A stretch of 14,520 nucleotides of DNA from Acidobacteriaceae bacterium (GTDB lineage Bacteria > Acidobacteriota > Terriglobia > Terriglobales > Acidobacteriaceae): NCBI GenBank assembly GCA_027307295.1, contig DAHUXF010000029.1, positions 1 through 14,520 of the forward strand. The letters run 5' to 3'. Position numbers and translations under genes: made by a program. The notes beneath the pieces were generated by a model that saw nothing but the letters and a program-made list of their open reading frames with translations, did no database searches and was not told the DNA's origin. The first letter of the stretch is position 1; the number at the start of each line of letters is the position of its first letter. Of the stretch, positions 13,447 through 14,520 are shown piece by piece.

Positions 13447-13626
13447 TTAACTGATCCGCCCACAGCTAAGGGCAGCTACCGCCAAAGAAACGGACTGCTT
13501 AGCATCCGGACGCATGTCCCTCCACGCTGCCGCAGTGTCTGCCGGGTCCAAGCCGTAAGCGTCCTGCTCACGGATGAGCACTCGACAATATGACTGTGCA
13601 GCACGCGCAGAGTCAACCCTGTTCCA
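13447..13626 (-). pseudogene. Small coding-like frame between the AraC genes, possible remnant
   Basis: A minus-strand frame from just after a stop at 13627-13629 to a TAA at 13447 has 59 codons with protein-like composition; its C-terminal part reads DPADTAAAWRDMRPDAKQSV. The only plausible start is GTG at 13581 (44 codons), with no Shine-Dalgarno sequence, so it may be the tail of a decayed gene rather than an active small gene. It lies between the shorter AraC gene and the terminator, in the same direction. No family recognised. A TGCTCA-CGGA-TGAGCA inverted repeat (13565-13580) lies at its front. Confidence 0.3.
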
Positions 13627-13692
13627 TTAGCACTACCAGCTATTTTTTAGTTACGAACGCTAAGGCGCGGCGTGAACGGCCGCCGTCCCTTC

Positions 13693-14016
13693 TCAAGGGC
13701 GATGCCTTCTGCGGTAGTCAGCAGGTGCCACATCAAACTTCCTTTCAAATCCGCGATCAAAGCTGGAGGAGTGATGATAACCAATCGCGGCCGCGATTTC
13801 CTTGATGGACAGCTCCGTTTGCTGCAAGAGCTTCGCAGCTTTTTCAAGACGAGCGTCGCGGAGAAAACTATCTAAGTCAGTGCCCACCTGGACTCGGAAT
13901 AGATGGCCCAGCCGCGAGTTGCTGAGGTTGACCAGGCGCGCAAGCTCCAGAACAGTTTTTGAAGGGTCGCCCTGAACGGTTTGCAGGACCTTGCGAATTC
14001 GGTAATCATCTGGCAT
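13693..14016 (-). CDS. Minimal stand-alone AraC-type DNA-binding protein
   Basis: This 107-residue protein is almost only an AraC/XylS double helix-turn-helix domain: VLELARLVNLSNSRLGHLFR forms the first HTH, SIKEIAAAIGYHHSSSFDRGFERKF the second, and P-A-D-Y-R-R closes it. Full AraC regulators are about 250-300 residues and carry a sensing domain, which is absent here. It is clearly paralogous to the longer AraC-type protein at 12355-12852; the recognition helices differ (YEHTSSFTRAF versus YHHSSSFDRGF). GAGGAG at 14022-14027, five bases before the ATG, supports the start, and this ribosome binding site is part of a duplicated 14-mer. It likely acts with, or against, its neighbour; its target is unknown. 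Confidence 0.9.
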   Translation of the reverse strand: MPDDYRIRKVLQTVQGDPSKTVLELARLVNLSNSRLGHLFRVQVGTDLDSFLRDARLEKAAKLLQQTELSIKEIAAAIGYHHSSSFDRGFERKFDVAPADYRRRHRP

Positions 14017-14339
14017 CCAGGCTCCTCAGTATCTGCTCCTCAGTATCTTTAGAGGTGCAAACCCGCACCTGAGTGGGCCGGAGCAAATGCTGTCTGCTGT
14101 AAGGAATCGACCTAGACAAGAGAGAAGATCGCGGCCCGATGACTGCCGCTCCTTCTGCGGCGCAAATGACAATATGCTTTTCCGTTGGCGCGCGCGCTGC
14201 TCTTGCCTGGTTCCCCACAGGAATCGCGGGGCGAGCGCCGGAACAGTTGACGAATGCGTGAGACCGAATCGAAACAAGCAAAGCGCCGGCACAGAGTAAT
14301 TCGCTTCGCAGCGGACAGCGCGGGTTGGACGAGGAAGAG
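14017..14339. other. Intergenic region upstream of the minimal AraC gene
   Basis: These 323 bases lie between the unknown partial gene at the right edge and the AraC gene. Two minus-strand open frames (14006-14377 and 14026-14343) cross it, but their composition is not protein-like and both overlap real genes, so I do not call them. The only clear structure is the tandem 14-mer at 14021-14048. Confidence 0.4.
14021..14048 (-). repeat. Perfect 14-bp tandem duplication of a ribosome binding site
   Basis: GCTCCTCAGTATCT occurs twice head to tail (14021-14034 and 14035-14048). On the minus strand each copy reads AGATACTGAGGAGC and contains GAGGAG. The copy nearer the gene is at normal distance from the AraC ATG; the second lies 14 bases further upstream. 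Confidence 0.85.
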
Positions 14340-14520
14340 TCATTTGAGACCTGAGGAGGAATCACGCTTGGTGGCAATGTAGCTGCGGTCCTTCGACACA
14401 GTCAGCTCGGCATAGTACCGGGGCTTGGGTTTGTTGCGGAGCTGGGCACGTCGTGCGAGTTCATCAATCAGGCGTGCCTCTTCAGCGGCGGGATCGGCGG
14501 CCTTCCAGAGTTCACGGCAG
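14340..14520 (-). CDS. C-terminal part of a protein of unknown function, 5' end outside window
   Basis: The last 59 codons of a minus-strand gene enter from the right edge and end with TGA at 14340-14342. The sequence is protein-like: an acidic/basic helix (E-E-A-R-L-I-D-E-L-A-R-R-A-Q-L), then a K-P-K-P-R-Y-Y-A-E-L-T-V segment and a basic end S-S-G-L-K. It is too short and generic to assign. Its direction matches the AraC genes and the oxidase cluster, with a 323-bp gap to the next gene, so it is probably a separate transcription unit. Confidence 0.6.
   Translation of the reverse strand, partial: CRELWKAADPAAEEARLIDELARRAQLRNKPKPRYYAELTVSKDRSYIATKRDSSSGLK

Noticed and set aside
14006..14377. 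123-codon minus-strand open frame
   Set aside because: It overlaps both the AraC gene start and the partial right-edge gene, and its composition is not protein-like.
1..14520. CRISPR array or insertion sequence
   Set aside because: No regularly spaced direct repeats, transposase frame or terminal inverted repeats with target duplication were seen.

Overview
The window reads like a member of the Acidobacteriota. This is inferred from gene content only: a large FG-GAP/ASPIC-UnbV (CRTAC1-type) secreted protein, several Tat-exported oxidoreductase-type proteins, strong GAGGAGG ribosome binding sites and moderately GC-rich coding sequence. No rRNA or other taxonomic marker is present.

The left part (about 1-5319) is transcribed rightwards. 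It holds the 3' part of a seven-repeat FG-GAP/ASPIC-UnbV protein, a CPBP-family membrane protease, and a translationally coupled pair: an ECF sigma factor and a four-helix membrane protein in the usual anti-sigma position. Then comes a gene-poor stretch (5320-5881). It contains the 3' half of a tRNA-Pro(CGG) gene on the minus strand with no 5' half beside it, which is the classic footprint of site-specific integration into a tRNA gene.

Everything to the right is on the minus strand. Read in the direction of transcription (right to left), the order is: the C-terminus of an unknown protein cut by the window edge; a stand-alone AraC-type DNA-binding domain protein; a short coding-like remnant; an intrinsic terminator; a second stand-alone AraC-type protein; a palindrome-rich 390-bp intergenic region; and then a five-gene cluster. 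The cluster is a CotA-like multicopper oxidase (Tat), an SCO1/SenC copper chaperone (Tat), an unrecognised secreted protein with 12 cysteines (Sec), an orphan extracellular solute-binding protein (Tat) and a peroxiredoxin/TlpA-like protein with a single cysteine (Sec). All five products are predicted to leave the cytoplasm.

My interpretation is that the five genes form one exported copper/redox module. The SCO protein would deliver copper to, or keep thiols reduced for, the multicopper oxidase. The redoxin would handle thiols or peroxide, and the 12-Cys protein and the solute-binding protein would be uncharacterised partners. The two AraC-type proteins are candidate regulators. If the tRNA fragment is an attachment site, standard geometry puts the integrated element on its right side, so this module may be cargo of a genomic island.
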